A stretch of 64,000 nucleotides of DNA, from NCBI GenBank assembly GCA_007922195.1, contig ML681963.1:138717622-138781621 (forward strand). Direction: 5' to 3'. The position numbers were made by a program, and so were the translations under genes. Source of the DNA: Podocnemis expansa. Its lineage: Eukaryota; Chordata; Testudines; Podocnemididae. Positions 1 to 11,250 of this stretch are shown here, piece by piece. The notes beneath the pieces are model-generated. The model ran no database searches and was not told the DNA's origin. It was given only the letters and a program-made list of their open reading frames with translations. Within the stretch, counting starts at the first letter, position 1. Each line of letters begins with the position of its first letter.

Positions 1-59
1 AGAGCCAGACGAAGTCAGAGCATCATTGTTCCTGATCTGAAGAGGTTACAGTTCAATAG

Positions 60-200
60 ACAAGGTAGGCAAAGAGTGGGTTAAACGAAATCACCCGCAA
101 TTTACAGATGGGGAATTGAGGCATTAATTAACTTACTCAAAATCACACAGGGCAGTCTGTGTTTGTGATGGGCAGAGAACCCAAAATCCTTAGTGCCTAA
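60..200. repeat. MIR/L2-like fragment
   Basis: Contains 'tttacagatggggaattgagg' followed by 'aaaatcacacagggcag', the typical tail pattern of MIR/CORE-type SINEs and L2. Confidence 0.5.
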
Positions 201-296
201 AGCATGCCATAACCCTTCCTTTCATATGCAAGTGGCACCAGCTTTGTTACTTTTGTTGCTGCTTTCTCTCTAAGCTATGTCTATGCCAGTGGTTTT

Positions 297-394
297 CAAT
301 CTTTTTTTTGGTTTGGGACCACTATAAAATTTCAAATGGAGGTGTAGGCCATTTTGGAAATCTTAGTGTGTGGAGCACAAGCTGAAAATCACTG
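297..394. mobile_element. hAT-like MITE
   Basis: 98-bp element with inverted ends CAGTGGTTTTCAATC and GCTGAAAATCACTG. No convincing 8-bp target duplication remains. Confidence 0.6.
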
Positions 395-3004
395 ATTTAC
401 AAAACAATTTCAAGTGTAATTATAGTCCAGCCCATGTTAGTTTCAATCTAGCTAAGGCAAGTAAGCAATAGCAGTGAGATATGATGACACAGACCCTGGA
501 GTGGGCTAGCAAGGCAAGTACATATCCAAGGACCTGAGGGGTTTGTCTTGGAGAAGTCAGCCTATGCTGAAGCCTGAAGTGCCCCTATGTCCTCATTGCT
601 ATTGTCTCCTGCACTAGCTGTATTCAAGCTTTGGAAGGTAGGGATTCCCATGCTACAATTACACCTTAATTTGTAGAGTAGACATATCCTACGGCTGCCA
701 GTGGCCTTCAGGATAGCTTTATGTATTAGGTATCCAGGTTGCTGCCTAGGCTCTGCTAGGAAGGATTTGAGATATTTTTCATAGCAGCAAATGAGAAAAT
801 AAAACTTGCCTAGTTTGCAAGGCTTTTCAAAAGCATTTACAGCTCTAATCATGCTGTTTTCCCTAATCTGTACTGCCATATGAAATTTATCAGTGACTTC
901 CTAAACACTACACAACAGTGCCGACTGTTGAAAAGGAGTAAAGGGGCTGGAAGGAAACCTCGTGAGTCCTGTGTAAATGAATGGGACACATGGGACTCCA
1001 CTACTTTTCAGCAGTCAGCACCATAATATATAACTCATTGGCACATAAAGAAAACTCTGAAGTTCTTAGCCCTAGTTTCTCTGTCTCTCTCTGAATCTCT
1101 GGAAAGCTGAAATTTTTATACTGGCAGATTATCTAGTTCTTATCCCTGGAGATCAGGGATCTGAAATTTTCTAGTGTTATGTGGATTTTAAGACATATGG
1201 TTGGAGACCTTTGCTTTCACACACTGAGTAGTGTTTACACACATACTCCCAAACTGGGATGTTAATTGTGATCTGACTTTCCCCATAAAAATAGAATCAT
1301 CTTTAATTTATTACAGTCATACTTGTCTTTAGGACAATAAAGAGAAAGAAAACACAGATCAGCAGATCTTGATTCAGGAAAATATTTAGGCACATAGCTA
1401 ACTTTAAGCAAGTGAGCAGCCCCATTGCAAGAGTCAGCATTCATTTTTGCTTAAAGTTAGGCATGTGCTTACCAATGAAGAGCCAAGTGTGTCATGGTCA
1501 ACTTGTAAACAGTCATTTTCCAACAATGCATTGTGAAATAAGCAAGTGACCCCAAAATATGCTACAGTTCCAGCCAGTGCTTTCAGAAGAATGCAAAGCG
1601 GGGATGCCGTCTGCTGTGCTGAAGGTTGGAGCAGAAGCCAGCATGCTGAAGTAACAGAATTAAGAAGGTGTGAAACATTGCAGAGTAGTTCCATGCAGAC
1701 TGGCAATAAATAAATAGCCAACAATTCTACTGTATGCTACTTTCTCTTCCTCCTCCTTTGCCAATTTTGTTGTTTGTGTTTTATTTTTTTCTGATTTCAA
1801 GGAAGTCTTTAAAGCAATATTGGTGTTAGTCTGGTTAAAATAAGGCATTAAAAACAACTCCTAATGCTCAGTTCCCACTGCCTTACAGAGCAAATTCAAA
1901 TAATTTAATGCCCTTTCCCCCATGCGTATGTAACTCCTATTGCCATTAATGAAAATAATACACATGCAGGCACAGAGAAAACAGTCTCTGAAATGGATGA
2001 CTGGTTTTTAAGGGCTAGTGCACTGGGCTTTAATCATTAATAAAGAGGAAAATAACTAGCAATTTTATTTAACTGGATTGTTTTAAAGGTAACTAAAAGC
2101 ACAGAACATGGTAAGTTTCTCTTTATCTCTTTGTTTCCCCTTTGCTTTTTCATTCCATTTTAGTTCACCATTCTTTGAAGATACAATCTGGCTGGTTCTA
2201 ATGAGGCACAAGGACTCTGAATCATGATGTGTATAGTCTACAGCACTTACTAAGGAAATGTGCTGCTTGACACAGTCCAAGAGGACCATGACAGGTTCAA
2301 GGCATTTCCAATGATAGCATTCTTTGTACGACTGCTTTCTAAATTCCCCTGAAGGGAGGAGGGAAAAAAAAGATGACGACACCACCAGCACTTGCCCCTT
2401 CATATTTCTGGTACTGTTACATTTGTTTCTTTATCTCACTCAGTCTTTATGAACTACATTTCAAAAACATCAGAATTACCATGTCTGATCAGGCCAGTGG
2501 TCCATCTCCTCCATATCTTCTCTGCTGGTACCCAGTATTGCATGCTCAAACCACAATATAAGAAATTTCATAATGTACAGTGATAGATTCACCTACTCAT
2601 AAGGACACTTCCCCTATCAGTTAGTGATTGGCATATGCCCTAATGTAAAAGGGTATAAAATCTTCATTAAAGTACATCTATGTAGAATTCAAAAGATGGC
2701 TAAACATTTATTTGGGCAATAAGAACATCCACTGTAACTTTAGATGGAATATATTATTGGTAGGATTGACAATGATGCCTGTTAAGGTTGCTAAATGCTT
2801 ACCATTACAAGATCTTGTTTTCAGATGTGTATAAAACTTGGCCAAACTTTTAACCTTGAAGCCAAACTTTTCCATGACTGGTATCTGTCTCATATTAATT
2901 TGATTTGTAAAGCATCAGCTGTTTCCAAGAACAAGGCTAGGGAAAAATGTGCTGTTTTAACATGTTAAAAAAAATCTGGTGATCTTTTTTGAAACCCTTT
3001 AGTG

Positions 3005-3451
3005 CAGGGGTAGGCAACCCCCAACACATGTGCCAACAGTGTCATTCGAGCTCATTGGGAGTGGCACCCTCTGTGACACCACAGAAATTGTCACTCTACC
3101 AATAAAAGCCACTCCAGGCAGCTTCTTTTGGGAGCAGCTGAGGCACGGGGCACCCCCTCCATGCCCATGCCTCAGGCATGGCATGTAAAGAATTTGCCCG
3201 GGGTGGCTCCTCTCCACAGTATGCCACCACCAAAAGGAGCCATTCCATGCAGCTTCTTTCTATGACATGCCTAGGGACCCCCAAAAGGAGCCACTTTGCG
3301 TGACTTCTTTCCATGAAGTAGCTCCTTTCAGTAGAATGCCCCCCACCACTCCAGCTGTGGCAGCCACTGAATTTTTAGGTGGCCGCCAGCACTGACTGAG
3401 GGTTAGGGAGGACGGGCTGGCATCGGGGTCGGCAAAGGTTGCAGACTTCCA
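3005..3451. mobile_element. hAT-like MITE, 447 bp
   Basis: Starts CAGGGGTAGGCAACC and ends in a degenerate inverted copy (GGTTGCAGACTTCCA). Flanked by CTTTAGTG (2997-3004) and CTTTAGTA (3452-3459), a 7-of-8 match to an 8-bp hAT target duplication. Interior is GC-rich. Confidence 0.75.
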
Positions 3452-3469
3452 CTTTAGTAATGTGCTCTG

Positions 3470-4110
3470 GAACAGGGACTTGAAATTTAGCAGGGTAGTG
3501 GCTTTGTGTCAGGGATTTGACTTTGAATGAACTCAAATTTGGCCAAATTATATGCCTTCAAAACACTGCTGTTCACTCATGCTCAGCAGAGACTTCTTAG
3601 ATTTTAGCAGCTAAATTCCTAGAAGAGTCTGTCTGCTTTAAATATGCTTCAGCCTGAAACTGAGCAGAACTTTCCCTGCAAATGCACCTATGGGCTGCCA
3701 CAGACCAGGCCAACTTAAGGCAGCTAAACTGAGAACAAGTAGCTTGTTTCCTGTGTGTTCTTAATGACTCCCATGCTGGACCCAGGCAGCCTGGAGGAGG
3801 AAGTTGCCTTATTTGAATGCAGAGGGAAGAAGAGCTGGATAATTAGAGAGGCTGGAAGGTATGGACTGGGACAAGGAGCCTGGGACTGGAGGGAATAGGG
3901 AGAGAGTGAAGCTGAGTCCAGGGTAGATGGAAAACTGATACTGGCTGGGCAAGAACACTTGGACTGGGATGAGAAGCCTGAGGAGTGGAAATTGACTGGC
4001 TTGGTGAGGAGAACGGGATTAGAAATAGGCAGGTCCTGGTCCAAGTCAGGCTGGAAGGGATGGGGGAGAAAGAGTCTGTAGTAATCCTCAGGGAGGAAGG
4101 GGTTAACACT
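3470..4110 (+). repeat. Dispersed repeat, copy A (partner at 23565-24360)
   Basis: Starts 'gacttgaaatttagcagggtagtggctttg...gtcagggat', passes 'catgctcagcagagact', 'ctgctggacccaggcagcctggag' and ends in a G/A-rich tract of GGACTGGG-type units. The same series occurs in the same orientation at 23565-24360. Family not recognised. Confidence 0.6.
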
Positions 4111-4608
4111 CTGGACAGTAAGTCCTAGGACCGCCAATAGGAACAAAGTACAGCTTTTTGAATTGGAGCAGCAGACATGCCTGCTTCTGTCCGGATGCAG
4201 CAGAGCTCCTGGGAGAATCAGGAGGAGACCAGAGGGGCCTGAGGAAGGATCCAGCAACATCCTTACCCAAGATAAGCTCAAGTTTGTTACTGACCAGGTG
4301 TGAGTAGAACAGGGAATGTTTACTTAGATGCGGTCAGGGTATTTCTTTGTTTTTGGTTTGTTTTTGGATTTCTCAGTGCTGAGCACATTTACCCCCTCCC
4401 ACTACACTATAACTACCTAAATTAATTCCCAGAGAAGGAACTCTCTGTGTTTCTTATCTCTTCTTTTTAATTAAAGATTTTACCTTTTAAGTAAGCCCTG
4501 GTTCCGTGTCCTGAAGGGCAAGAGATTTGAGTGCATGTGCCTCAGACTGCACAACCAGCTACTAAACGGGTCTCTGTTCCAGTTCCAGCTCATATTGCAG
4601 CTGGGGTT
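4100..4608 (+). repeat. LTR-like repeat, left part, split by the Ty3/gypsy
   Basis: The sequence flanking the gypsy element (about 4100-4608 and 9381-9720) looks like one older repeat. It has an ATTAAAG polyadenylation-like signal near 4472 and 'gggcaagagatttgagtg', continuing on the far side with 'ggtggcagcgataccac'. I believe it is an LTR-type repeat of reptile genomes, but this rests on memory and no termini were defined. Confidence 0.4.
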
Positions 4609-4790
4609 TGTAGAGTTTTAAGGGAAATTATAATCCAATAAGGAGGACAGCATATTCAGAGCTGTATAAGAAGTCTTTATTGAAAGAGAACTGAGAGAGA
4701 GGAGACAGACAGGTTTTCCTAGCACCTAAATGACTCTCCCATTTATCACTATGACAACCCCAATGACCCTAGGTAGTCCAAAACACCACA
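4609..4790 (-). repeat. 3' LTR of the Ty3/gypsy element
   Basis: This is a 182-bp LTR, TGTAGAG...CACCACA as written on the plus strand. It is nearly identical to the copy at 9186-9375 and is preceded by GGGTT, one half of the target duplication. Confidence 0.95.
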
Positions 4791-4792
4791 TA

Positions 4793-4805
4793 TTCCTCCC
4801 CCTCT
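4793..4805 (-). promoter_or_regulatory. Polypurine tract of the Ty3/gypsy element
   Basis: On the minus strand AGAGGGGGAGGAA lies two bases upstream of the 3' LTR, the normal place for the plus-strand DNA primer of an LTR retrotransposon. Confidence 0.8.
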
Positions 4806-4942
4806 AATGAACACACCCTCCAGAATAAAGCCCCCAGCCCCCGAAAGAATAATAACTAAACTAGGAGATGAGGGTAGACTGCCCCATCTCCGGTGAACCC
4901 CCGGGGAATTATTCTGCCCCATGAAGAGGTGATTACCATTAG

Positions 4943-5461
4943 CTAAAGATCCAGCTGATTAGGAGGCCTTCTGTTGCGAGGTGGATTACGGCGAACTTCT
5001 GGTGTGCCCACCCCACAAGGTGGTATTGGTGGTGGTGGGATCACAGGTACTGGGGAAGTAGCTGGAACTGGAGAGGATGTTGTGTCTGGTTGGTCCAGGA
5101 AGGCTGAAGGCGTTGAAGGGGTGGCTGGAGCAGGAGAGACAGAAATAGTAGTTTCATCCTCTGATGTTGTATCATCAGTAAGGGTGAAGTCAGATATGTC
5201 TGCTGGAGATGCATCTTCTGGGTGGATATGACGGAGAAGCAGCTGATCTACATGCCATCGCCAAACTAGGCCACTTGCTGTCTGGACAGAGTAGGAAACA
5301 GGTCCTGTCTGGGCAATGACTGTTGCTGGGACCCATTTAGCTCCTGAAGCATAGTTTCACGCAAGAACTGGCTGTCCAATACTGAAGGTGAGGCCCTTTG
5401 TTCTTGGTGAATGTCTGCTGACCTGGTCCTGCTGTTAGCATTGAACCACTTGCCGTGTGTC
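4943..5461 (-). pseudogene. Integrase C-terminal tail, broken
   Basis: After the TGA at 5462-5464 the minus strand retains the integrase C-terminal barrel (TKGLTFSIGQPVLA, GPVSYSVQTASGLVWRWHVD) in shifted frames with further stops near 5430 and 5360. A Ser/Thr/Pro-rich tail then ends in RRPPNQLDL and TAG at 4943-4945. The G-rich plus-strand frame at 4974-5231 is only the shadow of this tail. Confidence 0.8.
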
Positions 5462-6499
5462 TCACGGTTTCACCAAATCAAAGCAAGAGCACAACTGCCA
5501 TCCCATCATAAGAAAAGCTGGAGATGCCTTAGTTGTAGCCTGTGGAGTGTTTCTGTAGGACAACAAGAAGTTGTCCAGACGCTTATGAAGAGGTGAACGT
5601 CCCTTTGCAGATTTTAGAGCTTGCTTCATAGTCTGTACAAACCTTTCAGCAAGTCCATTGGTGGAAGGATGATATGGTGCTGACCTGATGTGATGTATTC
5701 CATTGGCCTTCATAAAAGTTTCAAAATCCAGAGAAATGAATTGTGGTCCATTGTCACTCACCAGCTGTTCTAGACCGTAATGACTAAAAAAGCCACGCAG
5801 GATCTGAATAGTGGCTTCCGTAGTAGTGGACTGCATTACCGAGACTTCTGGCCATTCTGAATGGGCATCCACAGCAATTAAAAACATACATCCTTCAAAT
5901 GGGCCAGTAAAATCAACATGGATACGTTGCCATGGCCTTTTGGGCCAATCCCATGGGTCAAGAGGTGCCAACTGAGGTATGTTCTGGACGCTCTGGCATG
6001 ACGTACAAGCTCTAGCCGTTTCTTCAATGGCCCTGTCTAAGCCCGGCCACCAGAAATAGCTCCGTGCAATTTCTTTCATGCGCACTATGCTGCAGTGACT
6101 GGAATGGAGCTGTTCCAACAAATGTGGTCTTAATGAAGGTGGGCTAATGACACGCATACCCCACAACAAACACCCGGATTGGGTCGATAACTCTGTCCTC
6201 CTAGACACATAGGGGCAGAGGTCAGGAGAGACCTGAGAGTCAGGTAAGAATGTTCCCTGCATCACGAAATCCATAACTTGTGAGAGTACTGGGTCAACCC
6301 GTGTTGCTTGCTTCACTTGGGAAGCCGTGACGGGTGTGTTTTCCACCTGTTCAAAGTAAAAGATTCCTTCCTGGCCCAGATCCTGACGGTGTGCTGGTAA
6401 GGGTAGCCTTGAAAGGCCATCAGCATTGCAATGCAAAGAGGATTGCCTGTACTTGATTTCATATGTGTATCCAGAAAGTATCAATGCCCATCGTTGCAT
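5462..6499 (-). pseudogene. Ty3/gypsy RNase H end and integrase
   Basis: This stretch continues the polyprotein after the frameshift. It starts within the RNase H/connector ([24 protein letters not shown]). The integrase zinc-binding region shows HSSH and CTSC. The catalytic core has IHVDFTGPF, SDNGPQF and GLAERFVQ, with exactly 35 residues between the second Asp and the Glu, i.e. a complete DD35E triad. The enzyme inserts the cDNA into chromosomes. A TGA at 5462-5464 stops it early; the C-terminal part continues in other frames. Confidence 0.93.
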
Positions 6500-8520
6500 C
6501 CGACTAGCAGCAAATGTGGGATGCCTGTGTGTGGCCCCAAAATTGATGTTAGGGGTCGATGGTCAGTGAGAAGTGTGAACTTCTTTCCCCACAGGTACTG
6601 GTGAAATTTCCGAAGGCCAAAAACAATGCCCAGTGCTTCGCGTTTAATTTGGGCATAATTAGTTTCTGCCTTAGTCAAGGAACGTGAAGCAAAAGCAATA
6701 GGCCTCTCTTCACCAGAAGGCATGATATGTGACAATACAGCCCCAACTCCATAAGGGGAGGCATCACAAGCCAACTGTAGGGGCAAGGATGGGTCAAAAT
6801 GTGTCAGAACCTTAGAGTTTACCAGTGAGCGTTTAGCTTCATTAAATGCAACATCACACGCTTCAGTCCAGTTCCAGGCCTTTTTCGGCCCCAGAAGCTC
6901 ATGTAGGGGTTTCAGGAGCGTCGCTAATTGTGGAATAAACTTGCCATAATAGTTTAATAAGCCTAAAAAAGAGCAAAGTTGGCTTATGTTCTGAGGTAGC
7001 GGAGGATCCATAATAGCCTTAACCTTGGCTGGAGATTTATGGAGACCATCAGCATCAATTATATGTCCTAAATCTTCAACTGAGGCCTGGAAAAGCTTAC
7101 ATTTGTCTCTGTGAACACGGAGACCATACTCTTCCAGTCTTTGCAGAGTAGCTTCCAAGTTCGTAAGGTGTTCCTCCTCATTTTTGCCCGTGACCAGGAT
7201 GTCATCCAGATAGCACTGTACTCCTGATAAACCACTCAAAATCTGATCCATTGCCCTTTGGAAGAAAGCTGGGGCTGAAGTAATGCCGAAAGGTAAATGA
7301 CAGTATCTGTACAACCCCTTATGTGTTACGATTGTCAACAATTCTTGAGATTCTTCTTCAATGTGCATCTGTAAGTATGCTTGACTCAAATCAATCTTGC
7401 TAAATTTTTGTCCTCCAGCCAAACCTGCAAAGATGTCCTCAATGAGGGGAAGAGGATATTGTTCTGCACATAACACTGGGTTGACAGTGACCTTGAAATC
7501 TCCACAAATCTGAATGGAGCCATCCTTCTTCACTATTGGGACAATGGGTGTCGCCCACTGACTGTGAGTAACTGGCACCAAGACTCCCTCTTTGACTAAC
7601 CGCTCCAAGTTTTCTTCCACCTTGGGTCTGATGGCAAATGGCACCATCCTGGCCTTCAAACATTTTGGTTGGCAATCAGGCTTTATATTTAATTTCACAG
7701 TGATTCCCTTCATACTGCCTAAGTCTTCACCAAAAACAGCAGCATGTTTCGTTAGTACCGCTGCTAGATTCATTTCTTCTTTAGGCAATTGATGCACTTG
7801 TGACCAATTGAGTTGGATTTTCCTGATCCAAGATCTTCCCATTAGGGCTGGGTAATTCCCCTTTACCACAAACAGTGGTAGCTTCGTGGTCTGTCCATTG
7901 AGTTCTACTTTCACATCAATAGTACCCAACAGGGGAACAGTCTCTCCAGTATATGTCTTCAAAACGACTACTGTCGGCTTAAGTGGCAGATGTCTAAAGT
8001 CCTTATACACAAGGTTAGAAACTAATGAAACTGCTGTGCCAGTGTTCAGTTCCATGTGTATGGGTTTGCCTGCCAACACAGGTGTTACCCAGAATTTACG
8101 TGGGCCAGCTGTTATAGACAAAACATGGAGGGAATCTTCATCTTCCAGTTGGGTGTTACTATGATCACCTGTATTCTGCTCTACTGCATGCAGAATTTCC
8201 CTCTTAGTCTGCCAAACCAACGGCCCATTTTTCTCAGGTCTGCCTCTTCTGTTTGGCTCACACTTCCTTTGTTTGCAGGCACGTTCAATGTGCCCTCTCT
8301 TACCACACTGTTGACACAGTAGTTCCTTAAACCGGCACTCAGATGCAAGGTGGTGCTGCTTCCCACACCGGTAACATTCTTGTTCCCCCGGTGCCCTGGG
8401 GGCCGGCTGTAGGGATACTTTACGGACGCTGACCCCGATCTGTTGCATGTCTTGGGTGACGCGTTCCATGGAGACTGCAATTCCCACAGCCTTCTGCAAG
8501 GTGAGTTGACCTTCAGTCAA
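6481..8520 (-). pseudogene. Ty3/gypsy nucleocapsid, protease, RT and RNase H
   Basis: This is a 679-codon open stretch read without an ATG. Near residues 48-82 are two zinc knuckles ([14 protein letters not shown] and [14 protein letters not shown]) typical of nucleocapsid. A retropepsin-like domain follows, but its catalytic triad reads NTG where DTG is expected, so the protease should be dead. Reverse transcriptase has [15 protein letters not shown] and the catalytic [10 protein letters not shown]. RNase H has [16 protein letters not shown] and TDHRPLTS. The frame is lost near 6516-6522 by a one-base change, and integrase resumes in another frame from 6499. Reverse transcriptase would otherwise copy genomic RNA into DNA in cytoplasmic particles. 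Confidence 0.93.
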
Positions 8521-8529
8521 TAGGCGTTT

Positions 8530-8954
8530 TCATGTTGATTCACTGTGCAGGCCACACACCAGCCTGTCACGCAGCATTTCCTCTAACATGTTCTTGAAGT
8601 CACAGTGTGCTGCCAGCTTCCACAGAACTGCTACAAATTGTACAACTGATTCACCTTCCTCTTGGTTCCTTTGGTAGAACCTATACCTCTCGGTAGTTAC
8701 TAGTGGCTTTGGGGAAAAATGTGCTCCCAGAACTTCCACTAGGTCTCCGTAGGTTTCTGCTCTGGCTTCTCCGGATAAAGCAAATCACACAGCAAATTAT
8801 AAGTCTTAACTCCAATGACTGGTAGGAAAACTGGTACCTTCTTCTCATCAGTTATGTCGTTTACTATTACAAAATTTTGAAATCGGGCTGTATATATGTG
8901 CCAGGAATCTGCCAAATGATCATATGCTTCAAAGGTTGTAGTAAGTAAAGCCAT
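8530..8954 (-). pseudogene. Ty3/gypsy gag N-terminal region, broken
   Basis: Structural (capsid) part of the polyprotein. An ATG at 8952-8954 opens a frame beginning MALLTTTFEAYD that runs through the capsid-like domain. A shift of one reading frame occurs near 8745-8790, after which the capsid pattern continues (VEVLGAHFSPKP, YRFYQRNQEEGESV, MLRDRLVCGL). An in-frame TGA at 8530-8532 then separates this part from the downstream nucleocapsid, which continues in the same frame. Related elements encode gag and pol in one or overlapping frames, so I read the TGA as damage, perhaps a CpG transition. It could alternatively be a programmed stop, but nothing supports that. Confidence 0.85.
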
Positions 8955-9164
8955 GATGAGCCTCTTGTGGCTATTGTTTGTCTCTTCTCTTAACAGCAGG
9001 CAGATCAGCTTTCAGAATAGCCAGCTAGGCCTTAGGCAAACAGATCAGCTTTCGCAGCTACAACCCAACCCCCATGCAAGCAGTAAAATAAAGTTTTGCT
9101 TCTTACATTGTATTCTGGTTTTCCAAAGTTGCCAGGATTGTTGAGGATAGCCACTCCATCCCAT

Positions 9165-9183
9165 ATCCCATCCTCTGTCGCCA
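9165..9183 (-). promoter_or_regulatory. Primer-binding site, probably tRNA-Ser(GCT)
   Basis: Two bases inside the 5' LTR the minus strand reads TGGCGACAGAGGATGGGAT. From memory, the complement of the vertebrate tRNA-Ser(GCT) 3' end is TGGCGACGAGGATGGGAT, so the match is full length apart from one extra A after TGGCGAC. The TGG start and the 2-nt spacing are typical of a reverse-transcription primer site. Confidence 0.75.
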
Positions 9184-9185
9184 GA

Positions 9186-9375
9186 TGTAGAGTTTTAAGG
9201 GAAATTATAATCCAATAAGGAGGACAGCATATTCAGAGCTGTATAAGAAGTCTTTTTTGAAAGAGAACTGAGAGAGAGAGAGAGAGGAGACAGACAGGTT
9301 TTCCTAGCACCTGAACAACTCTCCCATTTATCACTATGACAACCCCAATGACCCTAGGTAGTCCAAAACACCACA
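9186..9375 (-). repeat. 5' LTR of the Ty3/gypsy element
   Basis: This is a 190-bp LTR and the upstream one, because coding is on the minus strand. It is 8 bp longer than its partner owing to extra GA dinucleotides near 9270-9286. It is followed by GGGTT. Confidence 0.95.
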
Positions 9376-9380
9376 GGGTT

Positions 9381-9720
9381 CAGTCACTTTCCCGAGGGAG
9401 GAATAAAAGTGATTGAGGATACCTCACTGGAAGGAATTCCCAAGTGCGCCTTCTTGGGTTTTGAGAGATTTTTGCATTTGGATGGTGGCAGCGATACCAC
9501 TCCAAGGCCAGGAATTGGAGGCCTTGGAGAGTTTTCAGATCAGGCTTTAAGGCCAGTGGCTTTTAAGGCCTGTTGCAGGCCCCCACCTTCTGCACTCAGA
9601 TTGCCAGAGTGGGGAAACAGCCTTGACAGAGTCAAGTTTGGGGAAGAACAGGTGAACAGGCAAAAGACTCTGTGTCCACTCGAGCACACACTCCTGCAAT
9701 TCATGGAGTGAACCCCAAAA
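9381..9720 (+). repeat. LTR-like repeat, right part
   Basis: Continuation of the repeat interrupted at GGGTT by the Ty3/gypsy insertion. It contains 'tggtggcagcgataccactc' around 9483 and a moderately GC-rich tail. The 100-codon plus-strand frame here is repeat sequence with no recognised protein. Confidence 0.4.
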
Positions 9721-10639
9721 TTCAAGAGACTCATCACTGCTCTATTTTCATCGAAAACTTGTGACTGAGTGACCCATTCCTGTAGTGCTGGGCCATATAG
9801 AGAATGCCAATCTGTTGCAAGTATTGCTTACTCTATAAACACAAGCCAGACATCTGTTAGGGAATCTAAATATTCCAGCTCTGCTCATGACACATGTGGG
9901 TGTCACTATAGTGCCACAGGATGAAATTTTGGTTTATTAATTTTGACATTAAAAACTCTAGGAAATAAAACACTTAAGAACTAGGTTAAAAGAACATTAT
10001 AAGGATTACAAAGTCAAGTATTCAAAAGTCAGTAAATGCCGTAATTAATGTTGCCTCTGCAACCGTAATTTGGCTCCTTTGTGTGTATGCATTATAGTAT
10101 GGTCTTCAGTCATATATCATGTACCTTTTCCCCTCTCCCCTCTGGATCCCTGCCTCTTAGGCACAGAATGGGGCTGCTCTGGGACTGAGTCAGGGCTGTG
10201 TAGTGAAGCAGGTTGCTGTCTGTCAAACCTCAGTTCATGTTTATTGAAGTTGGAAGGTGTGCAGTAAGTGAGTCAGGGACTGCTGTAAGAGAATGGATTG
10301 AATAATCACTAAAAAAGTAGAATGCCGTCCTGGAGAACCAAATTCTATCCCTATTCTGCCAGCGTTCTTATGTGACACTTTGTAGGTCACTTGAATCAGA
10401 CTGATCAGAGGTAATAATTAATTATTAATTATTATTAACTAGGTGTTCCTCATTTTTTGAGTAATTGCATACTTGATTTTACAGCCTTCATAATAGCCTT
10501 TTAATATAGGTGGTGTGTATATTTAATATGTAAATATTTAGCTGTCTACCTACATTTATATATATAAGTAAAAGGGTATAATTTAATATATCTAATATTA
10601 TCTAAATAAAGGTCTAGCTCTTTTAAAGTCCTAATAACT

Positions 10640-11250
10640 TCTTAGTTGCAATAATATACTTGGCAATGAGTTCCACAGATTATGAGTTCTGAAAAAAGCT
10701 TTCCTTTTACCATTTTTATATCATTCCCTGTGATTTTTGTTGGCTGTTGTCTTCTTGTATTATGAGACAGCAAAACAAGAGCATCCAATTTATCTTCTCT
10801 GCTAGGGGTTCTCAACCTGTTTATCATAGTGGGCTGTATATGCAGCCCACAAGGTGTTAAGTGGGCCATATCCAATGCTATCTGTACAGCCTTGAGGAGG
10901 TCAGGTAAGTCACATTTGGATACTGAGTGGTCTGCAAACAGCCTGCAGAATGCAAGTTGAGAACCAGTGCTTTATGTCATATGTTATTTTTTTATACCTT
11001 TATCATATCCCATCTTTATCGCTTCTGTAAACTGAATAGCTGAAATCTTTACAATCACTCCTCCAATGGAAGTTTTTGCTTGCATCTAGGCATATTTGTA
11101 GCCCATTTCTGAATCCCCCTCTTTTCTGCTTTATCTGACATAAGCTTAGATGAGAGTATTCCAAATAAAGGATATCATAGATTTATATGATAACCATCAT
11201 ATTTTCATTATTATTCTTTATCCCTTCATTAATTACTTCAATGTTTTGTT
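10640..11250 (-). mobile_element. Old CR1 LINE fragment, interrupted
   Basis: 'Ggcaatgagttccacagattatg', 'tttatcttctctgc' and 'tttatcatatcccatctttatcg' are diverged pieces of the CR1 3' region in reverse orientation. A hAT-like MITE (10802-10969) interrupts it. Confidence 0.65.
10802..10969. mobile_element. hAT-like MITE inside CR1
   Basis: Inverted ends (CTAGGGGTTCTCAACC and AAGTTGAGAACCAGTG) bound 168 bp. The CR1 sequence resumes on both sides, so this is a later insertion. Target duplication not clear. Confidence 0.65.

Larger units (their letters stand above)
4609..9375 (-). mobile_element. Complete but inactive Ty3/gypsy LTR retrotransposon
   Basis: This 4,767-bp element has LTRs at 4609-4790 and 9186-9375 that begin TG and end CA. 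It is flanked by a perfect 5-bp target duplication GGGTT at 4604-4608 and 9376-9380. Transcription runs on the minus strand: primer-binding site at 9165-9183, gag, nucleocapsid, protease, reverse transcriptase, RNase H, integrase, then a polypurine tract beside the 3' LTR. Domain order (integrase last) is that of Metaviridae, and the integrase resembles the group annotated in animal genomes as K02A2.6-like. By eye the two LTRs differ by 4 substitutions plus an 8-bp GA-repeat length change, so the insertion is fairly recent. It is inactive: two frameshifts, at least two premature stops and a mutated protease site. Confidence 0.95.

Noticed and set aside
3724..4281. 185-codon open frame on the minus strand
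   Set aside because: Ser/Pro/Leu-rich reading of a G/A-rich repeat tail also present at 23.9-24.3 kb.
4974..5231. Gly/Val-rich 85-codon plus-strand frame
   Set aside because: Antisense shadow of the Ser/Thr/Pro-rich integrase tail of the Ty3/gypsy element.
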